From positions 1 to 7,326 of the forward strand of contig SKXF01000355.1 of the NCBI GenBank assembly GCA_007128555.1: a DNA stretch of 7,326 bases. The letters are read 5' to 3'. This DNA comes from Clostridia bacterium. GTDB lineage: Bacteria; Bacillota_E; SLMV01; PUMD01. Both the position numbers and the translations under genes were made by a program. Shown here piece after piece: positions 1 through 6,537 of the stretch (position 1 is its first letter; every line of letters starts with the position of its first letter). The notes below the pieces were generated by a model. That model did no database searches. It saw nothing but the letters and a program-made list of their open reading frames with translations, and was not told the origin of the DNA.

Positions 1-354
1 CAGCTGCTGGCGACCTGGGCCGCCGGGGTGCTACTGGCAATGGCCCTGGGCAGTGGGGTGCTCGTGCGCATTCTCACAGAACCGCGGCTTCTTCCCGGCT
101 TCCTGGCCGGAGCTCTCTTTATCCCTTCCCTGGCGCTCCTACTGGGCGTTGTTGGCAAGGCGGAGCGACCCTTTCAGATCCTGATGCTCATCGCGTGGTA
201 TCTCGGCCCGATGAACGGCCTGGCCGCCCTCGACATCACCGCAGCAACGACCGGTGCCTTGGAACAGGGGATACCCTGGTTCTACGTTGCCGCCAGCCCG
301 GTGCTCCTTGCTCTCGCCGTCCTGGCACGCCAACGGCAGCTGAAAATCCAATGA
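1..354 (+). CDS. C-terminal end of a multi-pass membrane protein, possibly an ABC-2-type permease (5' end outside window)
   Basis: The frame is open from the first base, so this is the last 117 residues of a gene that starts upstream of the window. Four hydrophobic stretches are visible, at about residues 2-22, 32-51, 58-77 and 91-109. A short basic tail (RQRQLK) follows, which by the positive-inside rule suggests a cytoplasmic C-terminus. The motif around residues 39-78 (LFIPSLALLLG, then WYLGPMNGLAALD) resembles, from memory, the ends of ABC-2-type permease-like proteins that often sit beside an ABC ATPase gene. No ATPase is in view, so the permease role is inference. The coding call itself rests on the long hydrophobic pattern and the natural stop at 352-354. 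No T-rich terminator follows directly. Confidence 0.75.
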   Translation, partial: QLLATWAAGVLLAMALGSGVLVRILTEPRLLPGFLAGALFIPSLALLLGVVGKAERPFQILMLIAWYLGPMNGLAALDITAATTGALEQGIPWFYVAASPVLLALAVLARQRQLKIQ

Positions 355-972
355 CATGACGGGACCGACGGTCGCCATACCTGCCGCCCAACCGGTGGTA
401 GAACCATCGTCCGGGACTTGCATGTAGACGCCGTAATCCTCGATCACCTGGACGTCCTTCGTACGATCCTGGATCTGTCAACCGGGCAGGGAGCCCAGGG
501 AGATGTCTGCAGTCAACCTCATACGTTAACATCTGGCGGAGTAATCCCTGCGTCGGGCAGGAGCAGGACGCAGGGGGAGGGAAAGGTTACGTATTACAGT
601 GACGTGATTCCACATTGAGAGAAGATGCCCGGACGATGAGCGTGCAAAGGCAGAGCGCGCGAACTGAGAACTCGATGTCCCGTTCCGTGCGATCGGAGAG
701 GACGATTACAGTGCCAGGGTATGATTCCGTGCGTCCTGGCATGGGACTCACGAAAAGGCGGCCTGGCATTGGAGACGATCACTGGTACTGCCAGCTCCAC
801 GGTGCCTTCAACGCGAAGCGGAGAACGCGGGTGCAGCCACAGAAAAGGGGCACTGAGTCTGCAGGTGGGCTGTGTCCCGTGACGTTGACGGGAAAGATAG
901 ATGAAAATCAGGTCGAGGTGCTGGCTGCTCACAGCAGCCCTGGCTGTTCCAGGGACGAGGGGGTTAAGACCA
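355..972. other. Long intergenic region with no convincing gene
   Basis: About 620 bases separate the membrane-protein stop from the CPBP gene. Open frames exist on both strands but lack good SD sites and recognisable motifs. The most protein-like stretch is on the minus strand, about 474 down to 355. It reads DRTKDVQVIEDYGVYMQVPD and then DGSTTGWAAGMATVGP, but a stop codon lies just upstream and it runs into the antisense of the first gene, so at best it is a gene remnant. Inverted repeats occur at 546-575 and 712-741. The latter pairs TGCCAGG with CCTGGCA, and CCTGGCA recurs at 762-768. No tRNA-like or riboswitch-like fold was recognised. Confidence 0.6.
546..575. other. 9-bp perfect hairpin in the intergenic region
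   Basis: CCCTGCGTC (546-554) is exactly complementary to GACGCAGGG (567-575), with a 12-base purine-rich loop. No T-tract follows on either strand, so it does not look like a standard intrinsic terminator. It lies about 190 bases after the upstream gene. It could be an RNA-stabilising or Rho-linked 3' structure, or a DNA palindrome. Function is unknown. Confidence 0.4.
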
Positions 973-1836
973 ATGACGATTAAGATAGTGCTTCTTACCG
1001 CAGTTGCTTCGATCCTCGCCGACGTAATAGCGAAGGAAACCCTGGGTTTCGTGCCGTCCTGGGTGCCGATTACCAAGCTCACGATCCTGGTGGCAGCATC
1101 GCTTTACTACGGGGTGTTCGCCCGCAATCGGCGAATGGCCGTCTACTCGATCATGCTGGCGGCCCTGGTCGCCTTTCCGTGGTTAGGCGCCCTCATCGCT
1201 CGCACACCTGCCTGGCAGGGTTTCTTCGACATGCAGAGTTTCTCCGGCCATTTCGGCAGCATGATCTTGTCAAAGTTACTGGGGGCCATCCCTGTCGTGC
1301 TCCTGCTGCTTCTGCTCTTTGATTCGCCGAAGGAAGCATACCTCGTCAAGGGCGACCTGTCGGTCAGGCCTGAGCCCAGCAAACTATATCCCGAATCAAC
1401 GAGCTGGGGCAGGCTGTCGGTCTACTCCGCCTTTGCCATCGCCGGGGTGACCCTGTTTCTGACCCTGTTCACGGTCACAGGGTTCTCGGTGCCCGAGAGG
1501 CTCAGTGATTTGCCCCGGCATATTCCGATGATCCTTTTGCTCGCCCTGGTCAACTCTGTCAGCGAGGGCTTCATGTTCCGCAACGCAATCCTGGCTCCCC
1601 TCAAAGATGTGCTTCCGAAGGGTCAGGTGCTGCTCGTGGCCGGTGGCTTTTTCGGCATGGCTCACTTCTACGGAGCGCCCAGTGGTGTGGTTGGGGTCGT
1701 GATGAGCGGTCTGCTCGGCTGGTTTATGTCGCGGAGTATGTACGAGACGGGAGGCCTGGTTGCGCCGTGGATCATCCATTTCATGCAGGACGTGGTGATC
1801 TTCACGACGTTTGTGCTGCTGCTTATTTTCATCTAG
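973..1836 (+). CDS. CPBP family intramembrane metalloprotease (Rce1/Abi-like)
   Basis: This 287-residue, very hydrophobic protein has the three signature elements of the CPBP (CaaX protease and bacteriocin-processing) family in order. Motif 1 is E198-G-F-M-F-R203, motif 2 is F227-G-M-A-H231, and motif 3 is H269-F-M-Q-D273. These residues line the intramembrane active site in Rce1-type proteases. Family members cleave membrane-associated peptides or prenylated proteins, but the substrate here is unknown. Motif 1 is normally EExxxR. The first Glu, the catalytic one in Rce1, is kept while the second is Gly. Roughly seven to eight membrane segments are predicted by eye. The ATG at 973 (MTIKIVLL) is preferred, with GAGG at 957-960 upstream. 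An in-frame ATG at 901, preceded by GGGAAAG, would add 24 residues rich in Arg and rare-looking codons and is the alternative. The gene stands alone, with gaps of about 600 and 370 bases on either side. Confidence 0.85.
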   Translation: MTIKIVLLTAVASILADVIAKETLGFVPSWVPITKLTILVAASLYYGVFARNRRMAVYSIMLAALVAFPWLGALIARTPAWQGFFDMQSFSGHFGSMILSKLLGAIPVVLLLLLLFDSPKEAYLVKGDLSVRPEPSKLYPESTSWGRLSVYSAFAIAGVTLFLTLFTVTGFSVPERLSDLPRHIPMILLLALVNSVSEGFMFRNAILAPLKDVLPKGQVLLVAGGFFGMAHFYGAPSGVVGVVMSGLLGWFMSRSMYETGGLVAPWIIHFMQDVVIFTTFVLLLIFI

Positions 1837-2051
1837 CTGGATGCAGGGGGTGACCATCCGCGAATGGGTGTTTGGCCCGCACCGGCATGGTCGCGTAAGG
1901 TTCGCATGCGATCTCAGCCTCCTCACTGGGTTATGGAGGTTCGGGGGGCGGCTCCCTGAATGCGCTCCGCAGGAAGGTGACGACGCCAGGATCCGCTTCG
2001 CCTGGGCACGACCGGGATGTGAGGCGAATCTTCAGACCACCTTCTCGCTGA

Positions 2052-2071
2052 GTCTTAAGACGTTTCGAGAC
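2052..2071. repeat. Two abutting 10-bp palindromic units, possible operator
   Basis: GTCTTAAGAC (2052-2061) is a perfect 10-bp palindrome. It is followed immediately by GTTTCGAGAC (2062-2071), a near-palindrome that shares 7 of 10 positions with the first (pattern GTnTnnAGAC). The pair is centred about 110 bases upstream of the predicted transcription start of the GGT-like gene, a distance compatible with an activator or distal operator. Binding of any regulator is inference. Confidence 0.35.
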
Positions 2072-2137
2072 CTCCCGAAGAGTAGCGCACAGAGGGCCAT
2101 GAGCCTGGCAGTCGTTGTTCCAGCCGTGACAGATGAC

Positions 2138-2166
2138 TTGAAGTCTTTTCGTTTCTTTGCTACGAT
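2138..2166 (+). promoter_or_regulatory. Sigma-70-like promoter for the GGT-family gene
   Basis: TTGAAG (2138-2143, 4 of 6 to the -35 consensus), an exact 17-base spacer, and TACGAT (2161-2166, 4 of 6 to the -10 consensus). The spacer is T-rich compared with its surroundings. Transcription would begin near 2173, leaving a leader of about 36 bases that contains the SD for the ATG at 2209. The TTG at 2167 would lie before the start of the transcript, which argues against it as a start codon. Confidence 0.5.
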
Positions 2167-2208
2167 TTGGCCAATTATTCCCTTCTTGAGGAGAGGTGGG
2201 ATCGACGT

Positions 2209-3822
2209 ATGAGTGGTGTAGTGGTGGCACCGCAGCCGCCAGCCGCAGAGGTGGGTGGGGAGATCCTCCGTGCCGGTGGCAATGCGTTCGACGCCGCGGT
2301 GGCGGCAGTTTTCATGCAGGCAGCATCTGACCCCTTTATGTGTGGCATCGGCGGCTTTGGCATCAGCCAGGTCTTCGTGGCTTCAACGGGCACATGTCAC
2401 TGCGTGGAGTTCTACGGTCGCGCTGGCCAGGCGGTCCGCGAGGATATGTGGGCTGACCAGGTACATAAGGTTGGACAGGGCAAGGCGTACGTTGAGGGCT
2501 GGCGCAATGAGATGGGCTACGGATCCATAGGAATCCCGGCAACAGTAGCCGGGATGATGGAGATCCACCGCCGCTGGGGCCGGATGCCCTGGGCTGAGCT
2601 GGTCCGCCCAGCTGAGCGATTCCTGCGAGATGGATATCCGCTGTATCAATACATTGCCGACTATTTTTCCTACCCGGCGGGACCGCCGACCAAACCCACT
2701 CAGCTGCAGAGGTTCCAGGCAAGCCCAGAGATGGCCCGCACCTGGTTGCGCGAAGATGGCCAGTTTTTCCAGGTGGGTGAAACCATCCAGTTGACCGATT
2801 ACGCCGCTACGCTGTCCCAGCTGGCTGAAGCCGGAGGAGAAGATTTCTACCACGGAGATATCGCAGCCACCATGGCGGATGATTGGGCGGCCAATGGGGC
2901 CTTTATCAGCCGCGAGGACCTGGCGTCCTGTCGGGCTGCGGTTTCAGAGCCACTGACAGGCAAGTATCGCGACTATGACGTCAGCGTACCGCCCCTGCCG
3001 GGAGGCGGCGCAACGTTACTGCAGATGCTCAATGTCCTCGACCGGTTCAACCTGGTCTCGCTGCCCCACAACTCGCCCGAGTACCTGGGAATCCTGGTCG
3101 GAGCCATGCAGGCAGCCTCCGGGGAGCGTAAGCACCTGGGAGATCCCGCCTTTGTTGAGGCGCCGCTGGACGAGTTGCTGAGCCAAGAATGGGCAGCCCG
3201 CACGGCGGAGGCGATTCGGACAGGACGGCCGTGCAGCGGCGAGGAAACACCGTCGAACGGCAACACCACTCACCTGACGGTAGGCGACGACCAGGGTAAT
3301 GCTGTGGCTGTGACGCATACCCTCGGCATGGGCTCCGGCGTAATCACCCCGGGGCTGGGATTCCAGTACAACAACTGCCTGGGTGGGTTTGATCCCGAGC
3401 CGGGCAAGCCCAACTCCATCGCACCGGGGAAAGCGAGGATCTCCTCGATGTCGCCGGCGATCCTGATCCGCAATGGCCGGCCCCAGTTGGTCCTGGGCAG
3501 TCCCGGCAGTAACGCCATCGTCAATGCGATTTTGCAGACGTTGTGTAATACCATCGATTTCAGCATGGATCCCCTGGAGGCTGTGTCGCAACCCCGGGTT
3601 CATTGCGAGGGTGAGCCGGTGTCGCTGGAAAGCCGCATACTGCGGTCCACGGCCAGTGCCCTGGCAGAGGCAGGCTACCAGGTTCAGCACGGTGCAATCG
3701 GTTACGATACCCTGCAGGGACGTGTGCAGCTGGCCGTGGCTGACCCTTCGCCCTCGGGTGGCACTGCGTGGCAGGGAGCTTCCGACCCAAGGCGTGATGG
3801 GGGAATCACCGTATACGCCTAG
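2209..3822 (+). CDS. Gamma-glutamyltransferase-family Ntn-hydrolase, cytoplasmic, with altered substrate pocket
   Basis: This 537-residue protein spans the full GGT (gamma-glutamyltranspeptidase, peptidase T3) fold. The N-terminus has the family pattern AGGNAFDAAVAA with GIGGFG, followed by GSIGIPATVAGM and GGATLLQMLN. The small subunit would begin at the autoprocessing nucleophile T353 (NTTHLTV). S412-S413 of SSMSP, G433 of GSPG and the terminal ASDPR are also present. There is no signal peptide, so it is probably cytoplasmic, unlike E. coli Ggt. Classical enzymes cleave or transfer the gamma-glutamyl group of glutathione. Here, aligned from memory to E. coli Ggt, the Arg114 position is Y69, Asn411 is G373 in a shortened loop, and Asp433 is G393. 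Substrate preference may therefore differ, as in YwrD-like or acylase-like relatives. The ATG at 2209 follows the SD-like run GAGGAGAGG (2188-2196) and GTGGG. A TTG at 2167 would add 14 residues but overlaps the promoter. Confidence 0.92.
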   Translation: MSGVVVAPQPPAAEVGGEILRAGGNAFDAAVAAVFMQAASDPFMCGIGGFGISQVFVASTGTCHCVEFYGRAGQAVREDMWADQVHKVGQGKAYVEGWRNEMGYGSIGIPATVAGMMEIHRRWGRMPWAELVRPAERFLRDGYPLYQYIADYFSYPAGPPTKPTQLQRFQASPEMARTWLREDGQFFQVGETIQLTDYAATLSQLAEAGGEDFYHGDIAATMADDWAANGAFISREDLASCRAAVSEPLTGKYRDYDVSVPPLPGGGATLLQMLNVLDRFNLVSLPHNSPEYLGILVGAMQAASGERKHLGDPAFVEAPLDELLSQEWAARTAEAIRTGRPCSGEETPSNGNTTHLTVGDDQGNAVAVTHTLGMGSGVITPGLGFQYNNCLGGFDPEPGKPNSIAPGKARISSMSPAILIRNGRPQLVLGSPGSNAIVNAILQTLCNTIDFSMDPLEAVSQPRVHCEGEPVSLESRILRSTASALAEAGYQVQHGAIGYDTLQGRVQLAVADPSPSGGTAWQGASDPRRDGGITVYA

Positions 3823-3853
3823 CACAGGGATCCCGTCAATCCATCGCGCGAAC

Positions 3854-3884
3854 CGGCCCCATGACGGTAGGGGCCGTGTTCTTT
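3854..3884 (+). terminator. Intrinsic-type terminator after the GGT-family gene
   Basis: CGGCCCC (3854-3860) pairs perfectly with GGGGCCG (3870-3876) across a 9-base loop, and is followed by the T-rich run TGTTCTTT (3877-3884). It lies about 30 bases past the stop codon at 3822, as expected for a Rho-independent terminator. The T-tract is imperfect. Confidence 0.6.
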
Positions 3885-4242
3885 GGGCGCAGGTCCTACG
3901 ATTGCACCCTGGTACAGGGAACCCTTTCCCATGTCCACACCAACGTCTCTTTCCCGGGGTGCTGACCGACATCGCTGTGTCCGCCTGTTTTGAAGGACCT
4001 CAGCTCGTCTTTCATGAACACCACCCAGGATCGCGCTTCATGCCCTGCAGCGGATAAGACATGGACTTGCATCACCCGTCAGCCTTGAACCGAGGGCGAG
4101 AAGGGTTCACATAGCTGTCTCAGGTGCTCCCTGTGATGAACCCCCTTCTGCTGCCCAGGGGGCCTGGTGGGGGCCCATGTTTCGGACGTGACTCGCAGGG
4201 GATGGGTGCCTGGCCCCGCCGGCGATATCATCCAGGGGGGGC

Positions 4243-4271
4243 TTGCCCTTTGGGTGCAGGGCAAATAGGCT
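4243..4271 (+). promoter_or_regulatory. Weak promoter overlapped by an operator-like inverted repeat, upstream of the M50 gene
   Basis: TTGCCC (4243-4248, 4 of 6 to the -35 consensus), a 17-base spacer and TAGGCT (4266-4271, 3 of 6 to the -10 consensus) fit promoter geometry. The same bases form the perfect inverted repeat TTGCCCT (4243-4249) - 8 bases - AGGGCAA (4258-4264), spanning the -35 and most of the spacer, where a repressor would sit. Transcription would start near 4278, leaving a leader of about 37 bases. The promoter match is weak, and the operator role is inference. Confidence 0.3.
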
Positions 4272-4303
4272 GACAACAGGACGAGGACGATTGAAGGAGA
4301 GGG

Positions 4304-4308
4304 GGAGG
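4304..4308 (+). promoter_or_regulatory. Strong ribosome binding site fixing the GTG start of the M50 gene
   Basis: GGAGG lies inside the purine run GGGGGAGGAA (4301-4310), six bases before the GTG at 4315. Upstream TTG codons in the same frame at 4243 and 4291 have no comparable site, and the first lies within the putative -35 element. Confidence 0.6.
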
Positions 4309-4314
4309 AACTCC

Positions 4315-5256
4315 GTGAGGAAGAAGATTTTACCGGTGATCGGATGTCTCGTGTTGGTCTACTGGATGGTGCTCGTCTACATTGTCCTGCACGAGGGAGG
4401 GCACGCCCTGGCTGCGATGCTGTCGGGAGCTCGGATTGATCGCTTCGACATTAACTTCCTCACGTCTCGCCCCCACGTAAGCTACGTGGGACACCTCACG
4501 GCAGGGCAAAGGGCCTTCGTGAGCGCTGCGGGTCCGCTCTTCCCAGTTCTTGTGTGGTTCGGATTCATCGGCACGATCCCGGGACATGCGAAGCCTCCCT
4601 GGGCGTATGTCAGGATCATAAGCGCCTTCGGAATCATCGGCTCCCTGCTACCCGGGGTCGTGATACCCGTTCTCTACCAGCTGGGCAGACCTGTGCCCGG
4701 TGAGGATTGGACCCGGTTTGTGGCGTATTCGTCCCTTAACGGTTATGCAGTGGGTGGCCTGGTGCTGCTCCTGGTTGCCCTGGTGCTCAAAGTGGCGCTA
4801 CCTCGCATTCCGGATCTTCGCCGGCTCAGGGCAGATTTACAGGCCATGGAGGTAGATTGGACCCGGGCAAGCGTGGTGATTCCCGCCCTGATCCTCACAT
4901 TATTGTCCATCCTACCGCTAACCTCCTACGTTCCCCACCTCGGGGGCGAAGTTTCCCGGGTGGCGGTTGCTTCATCCAGCGGTCCGATGCGGTTGGCCGC
5001 GTTTGAGATCGACGAGGAACGAGAACCTGCCATGGTTCGGCTTCTCTACTCCTTCTCTGCCATCGAGGCCGACTTTCGAGTGGTGATCGCCTCCCCAACC
5101 GGCACGGTCCTCTGGGAACAGGGACACTGGGCCGGTCGGCAGGTCCAGGCCCAGTCCCAGGAGGATGTAGCTCTCGCTGCGGGACAGTACGAGATCCTGG
5201 TTCTCGGTGCGGTTGAGGATCTGGATATGGAGTTGAGGTATTGGATTCGACCGTAG
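4315..5256 (+). CDS. Membrane zinc metallopeptidase, M50 (site-2 protease)-like, with a C-terminal beta-rich domain
   Basis: This 313-residue protein has the zinc-site motif H26-E-G-G-H30 at the end of the first membrane segment (about 5-26). It also has AAGPLFP (71-77), like the AGP motif of M50 enzymes. D131 in PGEDWTRF is a plausible third zinc ligand. Further membrane segments lie near 68-87, 101-122, 143-162 and 186-203. Residues from about 215 to the end are soluble and beta-patterned (DFRVVIASPTGTVLW, then LAAGQYEILVLG), resembling a small beta-sandwich domain on the trans side of the membrane. Site-2-type proteases cut membrane-embedded substrates, often to release regulators; the substrate here is unknown. 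The usual NxxPxxxxDG motif is not obvious, so it belongs to a divergent branch. The GTG start is chosen for its SD at 4304-4308. An upstream TTG at 4243 would add 24 mostly polar, Arg-rich residues. Confidence 0.75.
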   Translation: MRKKILPVIGCLVLVYWMVLVYIVLHEGGHALAAMLSGARIDRFDINFLTSRPHVSYVGHLTAGQRAFVSAAGPLFPVLVWFGFIGTIPGHAKPPWAYVRIISAFGIIGSLLPGVVIPVLYQLGRPVPGEDWTRFVAYSSLNGYAVGGLVLLLVALVLKVALPRIPDLRRLRADLQAMEVDWTRASVVIPALILTLLSILPLTSYVPHLGGEVSRVAVASSSGPMRLAAFEIDEEREPAMVRLLYSFSAIEADFRVVIASPTGTVLWEQGHWAGRQVQAQSQEDVALAAGQYEILVLGAVEDLDMELRYWIRP

Positions 5257-5363
5257 CCCAGCGGGCCCGGTGGTGATTCGCCGGTGAGGGTCAACCCCTC
5301 GGTGCCATGGCAGATCACCTGGGCCACGGGAGCCTGCGCTCGATTTATTTCGTCCTCGCATCG

Positions 5364-5399
5364 GGGGATGGGTGGGCCACAGGCAAGCCCCCCATCCCC
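5364..5399. terminator. Strong hairpin between convergent genes, possible bidirectional terminator
   Basis: GGGGATGGG (5364-5372) pairs with CCCATCCCC (5391-5399). After a single bulged T (5373), GGGC (5374-5377) pairs with GCCC (5387-5390), leaving a 9-base loop. It lies midway between the M50 stop (5256) and the end of the oppositely oriented aldo/keto reductase gene (5460), where a shared terminator is expected. No T-tract follows on either strand, so termination may be Rho-assisted, or the hairpin may act as an RNA 3'-end stabiliser. Confidence 0.45.
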
Positions 5400-5459
5400 G
5401 TCACTGTGGGCAGTTGAACAGCCCCACCAGGGAGTCCAGCTTCGACCTGGCCGAAGGCC

Positions 5460-6485
5460 CTAGGCGTCATCCCCTGACAGGCGATCGTGAGCCTCTCGCA
5501 GTTTCCTTCTGACCGGGAGTTGATAGGGGCAGCTCTCCTCGCATTCCCCGCAGTCGAGGCATGCCTCGACCGTTACATCGAGGTCTGCATACTGCTGCCG
5601 GGCCCAGTCCTTAGCGAAGTAGGAGGTGTAGTAACGGTCAAAGCGGAACACCTCGGGGATTTCCAGGTCCACAGGGCAGTCCTTGCAATATCCGCAGCGG
5701 CGGCAGAACTCCTTTCCCAGTTCTTCCGCCTCGGCCTCGAGGTGGGCGATGTCTATCTCTGACAGATCAATCTCCTCGCGACCGGATGCGACGTTCTCCT
5801 CCACCTGTTCGGGGGAGTCCATTCCCGGGATGGCTGTGGACACCGGGTTGGAAAGGACGAAGCGGAGGGCCCGTGGGGGTGACTTCAGCAACCCGCCGCA
5901 GAGGGGTTTCATGACGATGATCCCCATATCCCGTTGGGTGGCGACGGGAATGTTGTCCTTGAAAAGGGGATAGTCAATGATGTTCAGAGGCATCTGAACG
6001 GTCTCGAACAGGTCCGTTTCCATGGCGGGAATCAAGACCTGGGGACGGTGTCCCGATACCCCGATGTGACCGATCTTTCCGGCGTCCCGGGCCTCGACCA
6101 GGGCCTCCATGGCACCGTCGGGGCCGAGCACCTTCTCGAGGCCACTGGGATCGGGATCGTGGACCTGGTACAGGTGGATGTGATCTGTCTGAAGCATCTT
6201 GAGACTGGTGTCTATATCCTCTGCCATGCCCCGGGCATCCCTGACCATGGATTTGGTCGCCAGGATGATCTCCCTGGCATCCCCACCGTATTGCTGAAGG
6301 CCAAGGCCGATCTTCTCCTCGCTGTCTCCGTACGAGCGCGCCGTGTCAATGAAGTTGATGCCCAGATCGAAAGCGCGGTGAAGGGTTTCCAGCGCAAGCT
6401 CAGGACAGACACGGTTAATCGGGACTCCGCCGAATCCGATGACGGAGACGCGAAGTCCCGTTTGTCCAAGGGAACGATAGTTCAT
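5460..6485 (-). CDS. Aldo/keto reductase with C-terminal ferredoxin-like (two Cys-quartet) domain
   Basis: This 341-residue protein begins with a typical aldo/keto reductase barrel (MNYRSLGQTGLRVSVIGFGG). The catalytic tetrad is recognisable: D47 and Y52 in FIDTARSYGDSE, K78 in LATKS and H109 in YQVHD. The family reduces carbonyls with NAD(P)H in the cytoplasm. The C-terminal part carries C261, C264, C267, C270 (CX2CX2CX2CP) and C309, C312, C315, C319 (CX2CX2CX3CP), which suggests one or two [4Fe-4S] clusters, as in the iron-sulfur AKR subgroup common in anaerobic and deep-branching prokaryotes. The electron partner and substrate are unknown. The ATG (minus strand, 6485-6483) is preceded by AAGGAGG (6497-6491) with a 5-base gap, which fixes the start. 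It is convergent with the M50 gene and divergent from the small gene at 6765, so it is probably monocistronic. Confidence 0.93.
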   Translation of the reverse strand: MNYRSLGQTGLRVSVIGFGGVPINRVCPELALETLHRAFDLGINFIDTARSYGDSEEKIGLGLQQYGGDAREIILATKSMVRDARGMAEDIDTSLKMLQTDHIHLYQVHDPDPSGLEKVLGPDGAMEALVEARDAGKIGHIGVSGHRPQVLIPAMETDLFETVQMPLNIIDYPLFKDNIPVATQRDMGIIVMKPLCGGLLKSPPRALRFVLSNPVSTAIPGMDSPEQVEENVASGREEIDLSEIDIAHLEAEAEELGKEFCRRCGYCKDCPVDLEIPEVFRFDRYYTSYFAKDWARQQYADLDVTVEACLDCGECEESCPYQLPVRRKLREAHDRLSGDDA

Positions 6486-6490
6486 TGGGG

Positions 6491-6497
6491 CCTCCTT
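6491..6497 (-). promoter_or_regulatory. Ribosome binding site of the aldo/keto reductase gene
   Basis: Read on the minus strand, AAGGAGG sits five bases before the ATG at 6485. It is a near-consensus SD and makes alternative internal starts unnecessary. Confidence 0.6.
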
Positions 6498-6537
6498 CCA
6501 GGCCTCAGTCTTCTATGACGACTCCTCCAATCCTGCC

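Larger units (their letters stand above)
1837..2208. other. Intergenic region carrying the GGT promoter and palindromes
   Basis: About 370 bases hold no convincing gene. Visible elements are a 7-bp inverted repeat (TTCGCCT near 1993-1999 with AGGCGAA near 2022-2028), two abutting 10-bp palindromic units at 2052-2071, and a sigma-70-like promoter at 2138-2166 feeding the gene that starts at 2209. No obvious terminator for the CPBP gene is seen; a weak GGATG/CATCC pair just after its stop has no T-tract. Confidence 0.55.
3823..4314. other. Intergenic region between GGT-family and M50 genes
   Basis: About 490 bases without a supported gene. It contains the terminator at 3854-3884, a G/C-run segment at 4141-4176 (GGGGGCC repeated at 4158-4164 and 4169-4175, with a C5 run at 4141-4145 able to pair with a G5 run), and, at its right end, an operator-like inverted repeat, a weak promoter and an SD for the M50 gene. 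Open frames crossing this region are continuations of shadow frames and show no recognisable motif. Confidence 0.55.

Noticed and set aside
712..768. TGCCAGG / CCTGGCA inverted repeat with a second CCTGGCA copy, considered as a regulatory RNA.
   Set aside because: Short stems with long loops, no T-tract, no promoter, and no match to a known RNA fold that I can recognise.
885..890. TTGACG as a near-consensus -35 box for the CPBP gene.
   Set aside because: No acceptable -10 hexamer is found 16-18 bases downstream.
615..983. Plus-strand frame of about 122 codons before the CPBP gene.
   Set aside because: No recognisable motif, an Arg/Ser/Thr-rich composition typical of a noise frame, and no convincing SD.
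594..1082. Long minus-strand frame overlapping the start of the CPBP gene.
   Set aside because: Half of it is antisense to a well-supported gene, and the rest has no family-like pattern or ribosome site.
3016..3972. 318-codon minus-strand frame opposite the GGT-family gene.
   Set aside because: It is the shadow of a GC-rich coding strand; the opposite strand has clear family motifs throughout while this frame has none.
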